A DNA stretch of 64,000 bases from Chloroflexota bacterium (GTDB lineage: Bacteria; Chloroflexota; UBA11872), in contig JAPOWQ010000049.1 of NCBI GenBank assembly GCA_026707585.1, positions 89,845 through 153,844 of the forward strand, read 5' to 3'. Below, in pieces: positions 46,739 to 56,272 of the stretch. Made by a program: the position numbers and the translations under genes. How positions within the stretch are numbered: the stretch's first letter is position 1; each line of letters opens with the position of its first letter. The notes beneath the pieces were generated by a model. It was not told the DNA's origin. It saw only the letters and a list, made by a program, of their open reading frames with translations, and ran no database searches.

Positions 46739-48351
46739 GCCGCCGCCTCTCGATAGTTTCGGCCCAGCCAGTCGGCGCATCGCAGTGCGACAGCTTGAAT
46801 GGTGCTCGTCGGATTTACGGCGGCGGACGTCGTAAACGTACTGCCGTCGATAACGAACAGGTTCGAGCATTCGTGCGCCTGGCCCCAACCATTGATCACC
46901 GAACGTTCCGGATCGTCGCCCATGCGGCAGGTTCCCATCAGGTGCCAGCCGGACTCCTGTACCAGTGGGTCCACCAGGATCTCCACGGCACCCGCAGCTT
47001 CGAAGAGTTCGCGGGCACGCGCGATGCTGAATTCGAGCATGCGTTGTGTGTTCTCTCCAGCGCGATACTCGACCCGCGGGGCCGGAATACCGTGCGCGTC
47101 GGTCAACCCAGGATCGAGCGTCACCCGATTCTCCGGTTCCGGTAGGTCTTCCAGCATCACGGAAGTCGTCATTGTGTGTGCGTAGCGCGATCGTAATGCC
47201 TCGTGGTGCTCACTGCCCCACGGGACGGGATGCCCAAGGATGCCCCCATTGGCAACCGAGAGCGGTCCAACGCTTCGACTGAGCTGGAGTTCAAAACCTC
47301 GCACGAAGCCTCGCGCCAGGTCGGTTTCGTAAAACTCCTGGCAGTTCATCAGCCCACCAATCGGGCCACGCTGCCCGTTCACGACTTCTTCGAACACACC
47401 GCTGACAAATGCAACGGGATGAAACATCAAATAAGCGCCGACCACGCCGGAATTGTTCGCCAGGCCGTTTGGGAAGCGCGCCGACGTTGAGTTGAGCAGA
47501 AGACGTGGCGTTCCCACTCCGTTCGCGGCCATCACAACCACGCCGGCCGTATGGCTACGGCGCACGCCCTGGTCGTCGTAGTAGAGGGCTCCCGTGGCTC
47601 GCCCGGCGCGGTCCACCGTTATCTGTTCAACGCGTGCGTGTGTGATCAGTTGTACGCCTTGGGCCAGAGCTTTCGGCCAGTACGTCACGTGCGCGCTGGA
47701 CATGGCCCCAATCGGGCATCCAATGTCACACGGCCCACAGCAATTACAGGGCGATCGGTTCTCGCCGAACGGCTCGGAAATCAGCGCGTTGTCACACGGC
47801 CACCAGTGCCAGCCCAGCTTCTCCAGGCCGCGGAGATACGCCTCACACCCGGCGTCGAAGGCCAGTGGCGGCGTCTGCCGCGGACTGCGTGGCGGATTGC
47901 CGGGATCGCCCGCCAAACCCGAGACGCCGACCATCGAATCGTTGAGGTCGTAATAGGGTTCCAGGTCCCAATACGTGAACGGCCAGTCGTCGGCCACGCC
48001 GTCCAGCGTGCGCACGCGAAAGTCGGACGGCCGCATACGCGGAAAATGCCCGCTCCAGTGCACCGTACTGCCGCCCACTGCGTTGACCATCAGTGGATAG
48101 ATCGGCGTCCCGCTGTTGTTGATGGGGTAGTCCTCGGCCCACCCGCGCACATTCGGATCCTTGGCGAACGATGTCTGCCGGGCAAGTTCGAAGTCGGGTC
48201 GGCTGTGCGCGTAGTCCGAGGGCTTGACCCAGCGGCCTTGCTCCAGGCACGTGACGCGCAATCCCCGGCGCGAAAGCGACCAGGCCGCCGCGGCGCCGGA
48301 GGCGCCGGAACCAACGATCAGGACATCGGAATCAAATTCCGGCGTAGCCAT
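46735..48351 (-). CDS. GMC-family FAD oxidoreductase
   Basis: A 538-residue flavoprotein oxidising an alcohol or sugar. The FAD motif is VLIVGSGASGAAAAWSLSRR, followed by a Glu-containing strand (VTCLEQGRW). AVGGSTVHWSGHFPRMRPSD matches the GMC loop, and the C-terminal domain has GWHLMGTCRMG and AAVNPTSTIQAVALR. A cysteine cluster at residues 202, 204, 205, 208 and 212 (CNCCGPCDIGC) is denser than in most relatives. The electron acceptor is unknown; no cytochrome subunit is adjacent. It forms a two-gene unit with the small helical partner. Confidence 0.9.
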   Translation of the reverse strand: MATPEFDSDVLIVGSGASGAAAAWSLSRRGLRVTCLEQGRWVKPSDYAHSRPDFELARQTSFAKDPNVRGWAEDYPINNSGTPIYPLMVNAVGGSTVHWSGHFPRMRPSDFRVRTLDGVADDWPFTYWDLEPYYDLNDSMVGVSGLAGDPGNPPRSPRQTPPLAFDAGCEAYLRGLEKLGWHWWPCDNALISEPFGENRSPCNCCGPCDIGCPIGAMSSAHVTYWPKALAQGVQLITHARVEQITVDRAGRATGALYYDDQGVRRSHTAGVVVMAANGVGTPRLLLNSTSARFPNGLANNSGVVGAYLMFHPVAFVSGVFEEVVNGQRGPIGGLMNCQEFYETDLARGFVRGFELQLSRSVGPLSVANGGILGHPVPWGSEHHEALRSRYAHTMTTSVMLEDLPEPENRVTLDPGLTDAHGIPAPRVEYRAGENTQRMLEFSIARARELFEAAGAVEILVDPLVQESGWHLMGTCRMGDDPERSVINGWGQAHECSNLFVIDGSTFTTSAAVNPTSTIQAVALRCADWLGRNYREAAA

Positions 48352-48405
48352 CGCATCGTCACCCAGGCTCGAGCGCTTGAAGCATACGAGCCGCGCGTCG
48401 GCCCG

Positions 48406-49080
48406 TCAGTCCTTGATCGTCAGCCCGCCGAACAGCACGGTGCCTCGGATGCTGACCGTCGCCTCGTCCTCGGCGCCCGAGTCATCGCGTTTGTCATCAA
48501 CGCCCCCAAACAGGGCCACAACGTCGTTGTGGACGGTCCAGTTCTCGGGAACGCGAAGTTCCACGCCGCCGAACATGCAGGTCACGTCAATGACGGCCGG
48601 CGGCCGCTCCACGCGGGCCCTTCGCAGGTCGTATTCCGCCCCGCCGAAGAGCGTCGTGGTCTGCAAGCCGGTGAACGATCCATCCACTTCGTCATTCACG
48701 CTGTTGAACACCGCCACGTGATTCAACCCGCTGCGCGACCTGCGGGCGTCCCCACCGCCACCGAAAGACGCCCGCGTGAGGATCAGCAGCACGCCCGCGC
48801 TGATGATGAGCACCGGCCATACGGCCCCGCGAACGACGTCCGGAACCTCGTCGAGAACTGAGAGCTGAACGGCCACCCCGATGCCGATCAGAACCCAGGG
48901 ACCAATCGACCCGCGAAATCCACTGCGAGCCAACGCCCAAAGACCCAGGACGATGAGAAGCGATGGCGCGTATTCCCAGGGGCTGAAGTCGCCGAGCCCC
49001 AGGTTGCCAAGCAGCAGCAGCACCCCCACCGCCACCACAATCAGGCCGACCAGAACCCGACTCGAACCGCCGATGCTCAT
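48406..49080 (-). CDS. LiaF-like membrane protein
   Basis: A 224-residue protein with four N-terminal membrane segments (VLVGLIVVAVGVLLLLGNLG, PSLLIVLGLWALARSG, IGPWVLIGIGVAVQLSVL, VWPVLIISAGVLLILTRA). A C-terminal beta-rich domain repeats F-G-G turns (TLFGGAEYDLRRA, CMFGGVELRVPENW, ALFGGVDDKR, LFGGLTIKD). This matches the LiaF/VraT and DUF2154-like cell-envelope stress sensors. No LiaRS-like two-component genes are adjacent. It is transcribed in the same direction as its neighbours, with 76 bases to the upstream reductase. Confidence 0.88.
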   Translation of the reverse strand: MSIGGSSRVLVGLIVVAVGVLLLLGNLGLGDFSPWEYAPSLLIVLGLWALARSGFRGSIGPWVLIGIGVAVQLSVLDEVPDVVRGAVWPVLIISAGVLLILTRASFGGGGDARRSRSGLNHVAVFNSVNDEVDGSFTGLQTTTLFGGAEYDLRRARVERPPAVIDVTCMFGGVELRVPENWTVHNDVVALFGGVDDKRDDSGAEDEATVSIRGTVLFGGLTIKD

Positions 49081-49156
49081 CGGCCCCTCCGCCAGCGCTC
49101 AGTGTCGCCCCGCCGCAATGCCCGGCATCCGGATGTAGTCAAGGATGGGTTCGGAT

Positions 49157-50128
49157 TCAATTCCATCGGTGCGTTTCCGGATCGATGGACGACGACGGGA
49201 CCGCTTCCAGTTCTTCCCAGAGTTCGTCGGGAATCTCGAATGCGGCCAGGACCAGCGTCTTCTCAATGCGGTCGGGCCGGCTGGCGCCCACAATCGTCGA
49301 GACGATGCGCGGATCCTTCAGCGAAAACTGCAGCGCGGCCGCGGCCAGCGGAATCCCGTACCGGTCGCAGATGGCCTGTAAGCGCCGTGCGCGGGCCACC
49401 ATCTCGGACGAGGCGGCCTGGTAGGCGTACCGCGGATACGACTCCGGTCCGCGCGACAGGATGCCGCTCCCGTAGGGCGCCGCGTTCAGCACGGCCACGT
49501 TGCGCATGGCCGCAATCTCCAACAGCGGCTCGGCCGAGCGGTTCAGCAGCGTGTAGCGGTTGTGCGTAATGACCACTTCGAAGCAGCCGGTCTCGACGTA
49601 GCGGATTTCCTGGTCGATCGGTCCGCCTGCCACGCCCAGGTGTTCGATCAGCCCCTCGGCTTTCAGATCCAGCAGTACTTCCAGCGGGCCGCCCGGCGCG
49701 GTGATGGCGTCGAAGGTCGTGTGCTCGGGATCGTGCAGATGCAGCAGTTGAAGGCGGTCCACGCCCAACAGATCCAGGCTCCGCTCAACCGAACGGCGCA
49801 TCTGCGCCCCGCTGAAATCGCCGCTCGTCAGGTCGCGGTCGGCCTTGGTTCCCACAACGTAGCCGTCGGGAATCCCGCCATGCTCGCGTAGGACGATGCC
49901 GATCCGCCGCTCGCTCTCGCCGTCTCCGTACGACGCCGCGGTATCGATAAAGTTGATTGAACTGGCCAGCGTTTCTCGTACGGCCGCCAGCGCGTCCTCC
50001 TCCGCCACCGAGTAGGCAAAGGTCTCCGGCATGTCCCCAAGCGCTGCGGTGCCGATGCACAAGGGCGTGACCCGCAGCCCGGTCGTGCCCAGCGTTCGCA
50101 GCGAGAAGTAGTCGCCGGGCTCCGGCAT
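49157..50128 (-). CDS. Aldo/keto reductase
   Basis: A 323-residue TIM-barrel NADPH oxidoreductase. The catalytic tetrad is visible as Asp (INFIDTAASY), Tyr (ASYGDGESERR), Lys (VVGTKADRD) and His (LQLLHLHDPEH). The start LRTLGTTGLRVTPLCIGTAA is typical of the YdjG/pyridoxal-reductase-like group, and the C-terminal IVSTIVGASRPDRIEKTL binds cofactor. Its ATG overlaps the TAA of the small upstream gene by one base (TAATG). Substrate unknown. Confidence 0.92.
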   Translation of the reverse strand: MPEPGDYFSLRTLGTTGLRVTPLCIGTAALGDMPETFAYSVAEEDALAAVRETLASSINFIDTAASYGDGESERRIGIVLREHGGIPDGYVVGTKADRDLTSGDFSGAQMRRSVERSLDLLGVDRLQLLHLHDPEHTTFDAITAPGGPLEVLLDLKAEGLIEHLGVAGGPIDQEIRYVETGCFEVVITHNRYTLLNRSAEPLLEIAAMRNVAVLNAAPYGSGILSRGPESYPRYAYQAASSEMVARARRLQAICDRYGIPLAAAALQFSLKDPRIVSTIVGASRPDRIEKTLVLAAFEIPDELWEELEAVPSSSIDPETHRWN

Positions 50129-50382
50129 TACGGCGGACCCGGAATAGGCGAACGCGAATCGCGGTCGGTTTGACGGCGCTCGCGCCCGGGCGTCGTTCGG
50201 CGACCCTCAATAACTTCCATCGCAATCAACACAGTTGTGTACGCCTCGCTAGCCACGAGACCGTCATCGCTGGCGAACGACGACGGCAATCGCGAGTAAT
50301 CGCCGGCGGCCACCTGATCGATACGCCGCCGCAACCAGCTTCGCAGACGTTCCCAGGACTTGCCAGCATTAGCGCTGGGCAT
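50128..50382 (-). CDS. Uncharacterised 84-residue protein coupled to the aldo/keto reductase
   Basis: A short protein, MPSANAGKSWERLRSWLRRR onward, with a basic helix at the start, SSFASDDGLVASEAYTTVLI in the middle and an Arg/Pro-rich, probably disordered end. I do not recognise a family. Its start overlaps the end of the CCA-adding enzyme gene by 14 bases, and its TAA shares a base with the reductase ATG. This supports it being translated. Confidence is moderate because the C-terminal third is low complexity. Confidence 0.6.
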   Translation of the reverse strand: MPSANAGKSWERLRSWLRRRIDQVAAGDYSRLPSSFASDDGLVASEAYTTVLIAMEVIEGRRTTPGRERRQTDRDSRSPIPGPP

Positions 50383-51766
50383 GATGCGCCTCCGACTCGA
50401 TTGCGTCAGCCGCCTCCGTGTGCCGCCGAACGAACGCTTTGGCGAGCACCGTGGCGCCCTCCGCGTCATCCGGCTCCAGTTCCCCGTCCAGCACCAGGTC
50501 CAATAAGTACTGCTTGATCGGCTTGATCCACACGCCCGGCGGGCGGTCGAACAGCTCCATGAGCGCGTGACCGTCCAGGGGCGAGTCCAGCGCAGCCACG
50601 TCGCGCTCGGCCTGCAAGTGCTCGCATCGGGCCTCCAACTCCGCCACGCGTGCCAGTCCAGCCTCTATCCGCCGAGGCCGATAGCTGGTGATGTCAGCGC
50701 GGGACAGGGTGATCAACGCGTCGAGATCCTCGCCGGCTTCGAGGATGAACCGCCGAACGGCTCCATCCGTCCATCCAGGCTCGTAGGCATTGGCGCGCAT
50801 GTGCAGCCGGACGATGTGCGTGACGCGCTCCATGAGCTGGCCGTCGAACTTGAGCCGGCGCAGGATTCGCCTCGCCATGCGCGCACCCACTTCCTCATGA
50901 CCGAAGAAGCGGATGCGCCGGTTGCGGATGGACTTGGTTTGAGGCTTGCCGACGTCGTGCAGCAGCGCGGCCCAGCGGATCTCAGGCTCAGCCCGCGTCG
51001 TCGACAGGACACGCATCGTGTGGGCAAACACGTCCTTGTGTTGCCGCCGCTCTTCCTGTTCGGTCTGCTGCAGGGGAATCAGCTCGGGCATTACTAGGCC
51101 CAGCACCCCGATTTCCAGGAGCGTGATCAATGCGCGGCCCGGCTCCGGCGACAGTAGCGTCAAGTTGAGCTCAGCCCCGATGCGCTCGGCGCTGACGTGG
51201 CGGAGTTCGCTCGCCGTGCGCCGTGCCGCCGCCAGCGTGCCCGATTCAATGTCGAATCCCAGTTGCGCCGCAAAGCGCACGCAGCGCAAGACCCGCAACG
51301 GGTCCTCCCGAAAACGGTCGTCCGCGGTGCCAACGGCGCGAATCCGCCCGGCAACCAGATCGGCCAAGCCACCGTGCGGATCGACAATGCGCCCGCTCAG
51401 CACATCCTGCGCCATGGCGTTAATTGTGAAGTCGCGCCTGCTGAGATCGGCCTCCAGGGAGTCGCCGAACTGAACGTCAGGCTTGCGTGATCCGGGACGG
51501 TAGGACTCCGCGCGAAACGTCGTGATTTCGACGGGACCGGTCTCAAAGACGGCCCCGATGGTTCCGAATCGCTCGCCCACCGTGTAGATGCTCGAGGCGC
51601 CTGCTCGACGCGCCAGCACCTTGACTCGATCAGGACGCGCGTCGGTCGTGAAGTCCAGGTCGTTTGACGGTCGCCCGATGATGCGATCGCGGACCGGTCC
51701 GCCAACGAGGTAGAGCTCGAAGCCAGCCTGTCGAAAAATGCGCGCGAGGCGCCCGGTGGGATTCAT
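50369..51766 (-). CDS. CCA-adding tRNA nucleotidyltransferase with HD domain
   Basis: A 465-residue class II nucleotidyltransferase. The head domain shows ELYLVGGPVRD, the catalytic NDLDFTTDARPD (D-x-D), and RRDFTINAMAQDV with DPHGGLADL. The neck has DPLRVLRCVRFAAQLGFDIE. An HD phosphohydrolase-like domain (AALLHDVGKPQTKS) follows, and the C-terminal body ends with a region unlike core families. It could add CCA or only part of it; poly(A) polymerase is a possible alternative. It starts 21 bases after the large VWA gene. Confidence 0.93.
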   Translation of the reverse strand: MNPTGRLARIFRQAGFELYLVGGPVRDRIIGRPSNDLDFTTDARPDRVKVLARRAGASSIYTVGERFGTIGAVFETGPVEITTFRAESYRPGSRKPDVQFGDSLEADLSRRDFTINAMAQDVLSGRIVDPHGGLADLVAGRIRAVGTADDRFREDPLRVLRCVRFAAQLGFDIESGTLAAARRTASELRHVSAERIGAELNLTLLSPEPGRALITLLEIGVLGLVMPELIPLQQTEQEERRQHKDVFAHTMRVLSTTRAEPEIRWAALLHDVGKPQTKSIRNRRIRFFGHEEVGARMARRILRRLKFDGQLMERVTHIVRLHMRANAYEPGWTDGAVRRFILEAGEDLDALITLSRADITSYRPRRIEAGLARVAELEARCEHLQAERDVAALDSPLDGHALMELFDRPPGVWIKPIKQYLLDLVLDGELEPDDAEGATVLAKAFVRRHTEAADAIESEAHHAQR

Positions 51767-51787
51767 GAGATTGAGACGTCGCCCGGT

Positions 51788-54430
51788 TTAGGCGGTGCGC
51801 GAGATTGGCCAGTGCAGGCGCCGCAGCGCGCCAGGCGCCGCACGCAGCGATGTTACACGCTCGCGTAGCCGGTCCCGGATCGCCCGCGGACCTCCAACCA
51901 GGCGCCGCACCCCGATATCGGCCACAAAGGCCAGCAGGGCGAGAGTCAGCCACTGCGCCCAGCCGAGCTCGGTGGCGCCGTCGCCGCGCAATGCCAGCGC
52001 GGCCAGATCGCGGCTGGACTCAACGGTCACGCCGCCCGTCAACTCGGCTGCCCGCCTCAGCACGCGGTGGTCCGGCGCGATGTGGCCAACTTCCGCCCCC
52101 ACCGGAACGACGAGGCCAGAGCTGGCCGCGGGCTCCGTACCGCCGTCGTCACGCTGGGTCACCAGGACCTCGTACACCCCGGGGGGCAATCCGTCCAGGC
52201 TGCCCTGGTAACGGCCGGGGCCCACTTGCTCGGCGATCAGGGTCTGGCGGGTGCCCTGCGGGCCAACCAGGGTCACAAGAGTCTCGAGTTGATTCAGAAA
52301 CCGCCCCGACGCGTCCACCGCGTCGACCTCGATCACCGCAACCCCGTCCGCCTGGGTCGCCTGGACTCGAGGACTGTCGCCGACACCGCCCGTCAACGGG
52401 CTGACCCACTGAACCGCCTGGCGCAGGAACGGGGCAAAGCCGTCCCAGCCAAGCCATACGTCCGCCCAGTCCGACCCCGCGTCGGACGTCCACGCGATGG
52501 CTCGACCCCGCCCGTATTGCCACTGCACCAGGATCGGATCGTTGTTGTCGGAGCTCAGCACGACTTCGGCCGTGGGCTTGGCTCGCGTCCGAACGTATCC
52601 GCGGAGGTCCGGGAGCTCCTGCCCTGCCAGGCGTCCGCCAAATACCGGGCTCGGCGCATCCATCCGCGGCTGGAATTCGCGTTCCACCACCGCGAACTCG
52701 CCCGCCGTCAGCGTTTCCTGCGTCAACACTCGAGGTATCGAGCGCGGGTCGGGGACGTAGTAATAGCGGCCGTTTCCGATTCGCGCGATGCGCTCCAGCA
52801 ATTCCTGGTCGGACTGCTGACCGACCGCGATCGCCGACACCGTGATGTCTCGGCGACGCAGCGAGCGCGTCAGGCCGTCAAAGTCGCCGTAGTGGGCGCG
52901 TCCGTCGGTCAGCAGCACCACGTGCTTGACCGACGCGCTGACCTGATCCAGGCGAGACCTGGCGAAGAACATCGCACGCGCCAGGTCGGTGGATGTCCCC
53001 ATCTGAATCCCGCGGATGCGGTTGATTGCTGTCCCTACATCCGCCGCCGAGGTCAGTTCGCGCGGCGGCACCACCCACTGCGAATCGATGTCGAACGTCA
53101 TCACGCCCAGGATGTCGCCCTCTTCCAGCAGGTCCACCGCGTCCACGGCCGCCTCGATGGCCATGTCGATCTTGGCGGCCCCTTCGCTTGCGCCCTCGGC
53201 CATGCTGGAGGATCGGTCGATGACCAGCACGAGCGCTAGGCGCGGCTCGGGCGTCTCCTCGGTCGGGTCCGACCACACCGGCAGTGCCTCATCCAGGGCC
53301 GTGCCCTCGTAGTCGCCGGCGGCAAAGCTGTCGGGTCCCCCCAGGACCACCAGTCCGCGACCGCCCGCCACATGCGTGCGCAACGCTTCAAGCGCGTCGG
53401 GTTCGAAGGCTTCGGCCGGCACATTGGACAGCACGACGGCCTCGAACTGCGTGAGATCGACATCCCCAAGCACGCTGGGGGCGACGTCCCGCACCTCAAA
53501 GTCCGCGGCCCGCAGCGCTGCCCGGACTTGGGACGTCTCGCCGATCGTGAGCACTCGACCGGGCTCGGCCACGCGAATGAACGCTTCGGCCACGTTGTTG
53601 GCCAGCCTCGGGTCGGCGTCCTCGAGAAGCTCAGCCCGCAGTCGGTGAAACCCGGGGGCAAGACCTCCCAACTCCACCCCGTAGGTGCGCGTACCTGTGG
53701 CGACGACGATGGGACCGTCGCTGATCAGGCGTTCACTGTCCCAGAGGCGCAGGCGCGCCGTGGTACGCCGCTGCGAGGCAATGCGTACGCGCGCTTGGAG
53801 CGCCGTGCCGCTGTGGACGATGTCCGGGACTTCAACTGCCTGGACCACAAGGTCGGCGCCGCGAGTGGCCGCGGCCGGGATGACCGATATCGGCACGCCC
53901 CGCGCGGCAGCCGTCTGAACAGCCGACTCGAATCCCGGTCCAGCGCCCGCGCCGTCGGAAATCAGCACCAGTTGCCCGCCCGCGTCGGGATCGAGCAGGC
54001 CCAGCGCGGTCAGAATCCCCGCCTCGTAGTTGCTGTCGTGTCCGGGCAGGTCGGAGCGCAACGGCGGCGCCTCCTCCAGGCGCTGCGGCGCGGCCAACAC
54101 CGCGGTGCTGGCGCCAAACTGCACGGCCCCCACCGGCGCGTCCGCCCCAAACGCCTGAACGAAGGCGTCAATGATTCCGTGAGCATTCGCGCGCTCGGCC
54201 AGGAGCATGCTGTCTGACGTATCCACGACAAAGACTGTGGCAGGGCGGGTATTTCGTCCGATTGCAAAGCCGGCCAGGGCCAGAACCATGGCGGTCAGAC
54301 CGATCAGCCTCAGCAGGGTCGCCAGTCCCAGCCGGATCCGGGAGAGACGCGTGACGCTGAGCGACGTCACCCAGATGGCGACCGGCAGCACTGCCAGCAG
54401 AATCAGCAACCACGGACGTTCCAGGACCAC
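51788..54430 (-). CDS. Membrane protein with two VWA domains and a GATase1-like domain
   Basis: An 880-residue protein. Two hydrophobic segments lie in the first 60 residues. A first von Willebrand A domain has the MIDAS VFVVDTSDSMLL, a beta-sandwich follows (LRLWDSERLISDGPIVVATG), then a glutamine-amidotransferase-like segment (FEAVVLSNVPAEAFEPDALE, GRGLVVLGGPDSF). A second VWA domain has MIDAS VLVIDRSSSMAEG and VVLLTDGRAHYGDF. The C-terminal part has another amidotransferase-like strand set and one membrane segment. It follows the BatA-like gene by three bases and belongs to the MoxR block. It probably binds metal and assembles or chaperones envelope proteins, but this is inference. Confidence 0.85.
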   Translation of the reverse strand: MVLERPWLLILLAVLPVAIWVTSLSVTRLSRIRLGLATLLRLIGLTAMVLALAGFAIGRNTRPATVFVVDTSDSMLLAERANAHGIIDAFVQAFGADAPVGAVQFGASTAVLAAPQRLEEAPPLRSDLPGHDSNYEAGILTALGLLDPDAGGQLVLISDGAGAGPGFESAVQTAAARGVPISVIPAAATRGADLVVQAVEVPDIVHSGTALQARVRIASQRRTTARLRLWDSERLISDGPIVVATGTRTYGVELGGLAPGFHRLRAELLEDADPRLANNVAEAFIRVAEPGRVLTIGETSQVRAALRAADFEVRDVAPSVLGDVDLTQFEAVVLSNVPAEAFEPDALEALRTHVAGGRGLVVLGGPDSFAAGDYEGTALDEALPVWSDPTEETPEPRLALVLVIDRSSSMAEGASEGAAKIDMAIEAAVDAVDLLEEGDILGVMTFDIDSQWVVPPRELTSAADVGTAINRIRGIQMGTSTDLARAMFFARSRLDQVSASVKHVVLLTDGRAHYGDFDGLTRSLRRRDITVSAIAVGQQSDQELLERIARIGNGRYYYVPDPRSIPRVLTQETLTAGEFAVVEREFQPRMDAPSPVFGGRLAGQELPDLRGYVRTRAKPTAEVVLSSDNNDPILVQWQYGRGRAIAWTSDAGSDWADVWLGWDGFAPFLRQAVQWVSPLTGGVGDSPRVQATQADGVAVIEVDAVDASGRFLNQLETLVTLVGPQGTRQTLIAEQVGPGRYQGSLDGLPPGVYEVLVTQRDDGGTEPAASSGLVVPVGAEVGHIAPDHRVLRRAAELTGGVTVESSRDLAALALRGDGATELGWAQWLTLALLAFVADIGVRRLVGGPRAIRDRLRERVTSLRAAPGALRRLHWPISRTA

Positions 54431-54433
54431 GGG

Positions 54434-56272
54434 TCAGCGAACTCCCCGGACCCGATGGAAGATCCACCATTCGACCAGCACCAGGGTCAGCGCCAGAACC
54501 GCCACCCACGGCCACAGTTCCATCTGATCCTGGATGCGCTGAACTGAGTCAACCGTGGCGCTTGGCCCCGCCGATGCCCCGCCACGCACCGTTCGAGTCG
54601 CCAGCCCCGGAGCGAATTCGATCGACGTCTGGGCCATCAGTTCCTCACCCACGAACTGGCGAACCGTATAGACCCCGGGCACCGTCACTTCAAGGACCGC
54701 CGGCTCCGGCACCGTGAACTCAGTCGAGTCCCCACCGGGATTGCTTACGGCAACTCGATCGGCCCGCGGATGCGGGACGAGCCGGGCCGGTCGCCCCGGT
54801 TCCAGGTGCACGCCATCCGGCAAGGGCGCAAATGGATCGGCCCAACGCACCACGTTGGACCAGAACACCGGAAACCAGGGCGCTTGCGTCACTCCGGGGC
54901 CGGCCACGTCGAATCCGACCACGGCGGTGCGGCGACCATAAACAACCCCGTGCGCGAGCAACGCGCGGTCGCCCACGCTCAGGTCCACCTGCGCCCAGGG
55001 TGGTACCGCATAGGTCACGTCCGAGCCCGAGACCAGGTCGCCAACGTCGATCGATTTCAGGAGCGGACTATCCGCGACCGCCAAGGGACGCGTGTCGGAA
55101 TTGGCCGGCGAATCGAGGCCAAGTGCCGGCATAGCCCGAGGCTGGACGAAAACGGCAGAGGCCGAGGGCAGAAACTCGGGCGTGAACCCCTGGAACACGT
55201 AGAAGTCCGCGGACGAGTTCTCCTGGTCGAACGAATCCACGGCAATGGCCTGCGCCGTCACCGCGGGCACGGCCTGCAATGCCCGAATAATAGGCCAGGG
55301 TTCGTTGCCGACCACCACAACCGACAGCTCCGACGGCTCGGCCAGCGAGGCAAACGCCAGGTCGTCGGCCGGCAGGCCATCGTCGGGCGCGCGAACTTCG
55401 GCCTGGTAGCCCGGCGCCGCCGGCAGGTCGTCGAACACCAGGATCTCGCGTGCCCCGGCGGCCAACTCGATCGCCCTGCTCGTCGGCGAGCCGCGACCCG
55501 CCGCCACCAGCACCTCGGCCACGGCGTCTGTAACCCCGTCGTTTCGGACCGCCACCACGCCCTGCACGGCGCCTGGCGTATCGAGGCGTCGCCGTACCTG
55601 GAACGACGCCAGCGCGACGTTCGGCGCCGGCTCACCGACAACGACCGTCCGGACCCCGGCGTACACGGGATCCGAAGCCTCGGCTGGCGGCTGATCCGTA
55701 AACAGCGCCACGATTCCGCCCGCCGCCGGGTTGGCCAGCGAGCGCGCCATGTCCAGCGCCGCGTCGAGCCGTCCATGCGAAGCTTCGGTTCGTATCCCAC
55801 CGAGCAATCGGGTCACTTCGGCGCGATCGCTGGTCTGTGCTGCAAGCGTTCGCGGAACCGCGCCCGCGGTAATCAGCGACATGCGCCGGCCGTCGTCGAG
55901 CGAATTCACAAACGCGGCCGCCTCATCGCGCGCGTGCTCGATTCGCTGTCTTCCGTCTCCGTCGGCCATGGCCATCGACGCCGAAACGTCCATCACGAGT
56001 GCAACCGGCGGTCCCAGTTCCACCGTTGCCAGGCGCTCGGGCCGCGCCAGCGCCAGCGCAAACACCACCACAGCCAGCAACTGGAGCAGAAGCACGGAGT
56101 GCCGGCGCAGCCAGGCCAGCCAGGTGTCGTCGGCCCGCGCGCGAATGGTGCGGCGCCAGACGAACAGCGAGGCCACCACGATTCGCTGTCGGCGCGGACG
56201 CAGCAGAAAGAACGCCAGGACCGCCATAATCAGACCCGCCCACGCGAAGGCGAGCGGCGCCGCCCAGGTCAC
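54434..56272 (-). CDS. BatA-like membrane protein with VWA domain
   Basis: A 612-residue protein. The N-terminus has two close hydrophobic segments (FAWAGLIMAVLAFFLLRPRR, LLLQLLAVVVFALALARPER) in the typical BatA arrangement, with R-R-x-x-I-V-V-A-S-L-F-V-W-R-R between them. The VWA domain has MIDAS ALVMDVSASMAMADG, then FTDQPPAEA. A beta-rich part follows and a C-terminal anchor (WPWVAVLALTLVLVEWWIFH). I choose a GTG start (VTWAAPLAFAW) that overlaps the DUF58 gene stop (GTGA at 56269-56272); 32 codons upstream would overlap that gene. Confidence 0.87.
   Translation of the reverse strand: MTWAAPLAFAWAGLIMAVLAFFLLRPRRQRIVVASLFVWRRTIRARADDTWLAWLRRHSVLLLQLLAVVVFALALARPERLATVELGPPVALVMDVSASMAMADGDGRQRIEHARDEAAAFVNSLDDGRRMSLITAGAVPRTLAAQTSDRAEVTRLLGGIRTEASHGRLDAALDMARSLANPAAGGIVALFTDQPPAEASDPVYAGVRTVVVGEPAPNVALASFQVRRRLDTPGAVQGVVAVRNDGVTDAVAEVLVAAGRGSPTSRAIELAAGAREILVFDDLPAAPGYQAEVRAPDDGLPADDLAFASLAEPSELSVVVVGNEPWPIIRALQAVPAVTAQAIAVDSFDQENSSADFYVFQGFTPEFLPSASAVFVQPRAMPALGLDSPANSDTRPLAVADSPLLKSIDVGDLVSGSDVTYAVPPWAQVDLSVGDRALLAHGVVYGRRTAVVGFDVAGPGVTQAPWFPVFWSNVVRWADPFAPLPDGVHLEPGRPARLVPHPRADRVAVSNPGGDSTEFTVPEPAVLEVTVPGVYTVRQFVGEELMAQTSIEFAPGLATRTVRGGASAGPSATVDSVQRIQDQMELWPWVAVLALTLVLVEWWIFHRVRGVR

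Noticed and set aside
47551-48861. Long open frame on the + strand (436 codons)
   Set aside because: It spans parts of the GMC and LiaF-like genes in the opposite direction and has no family pattern.
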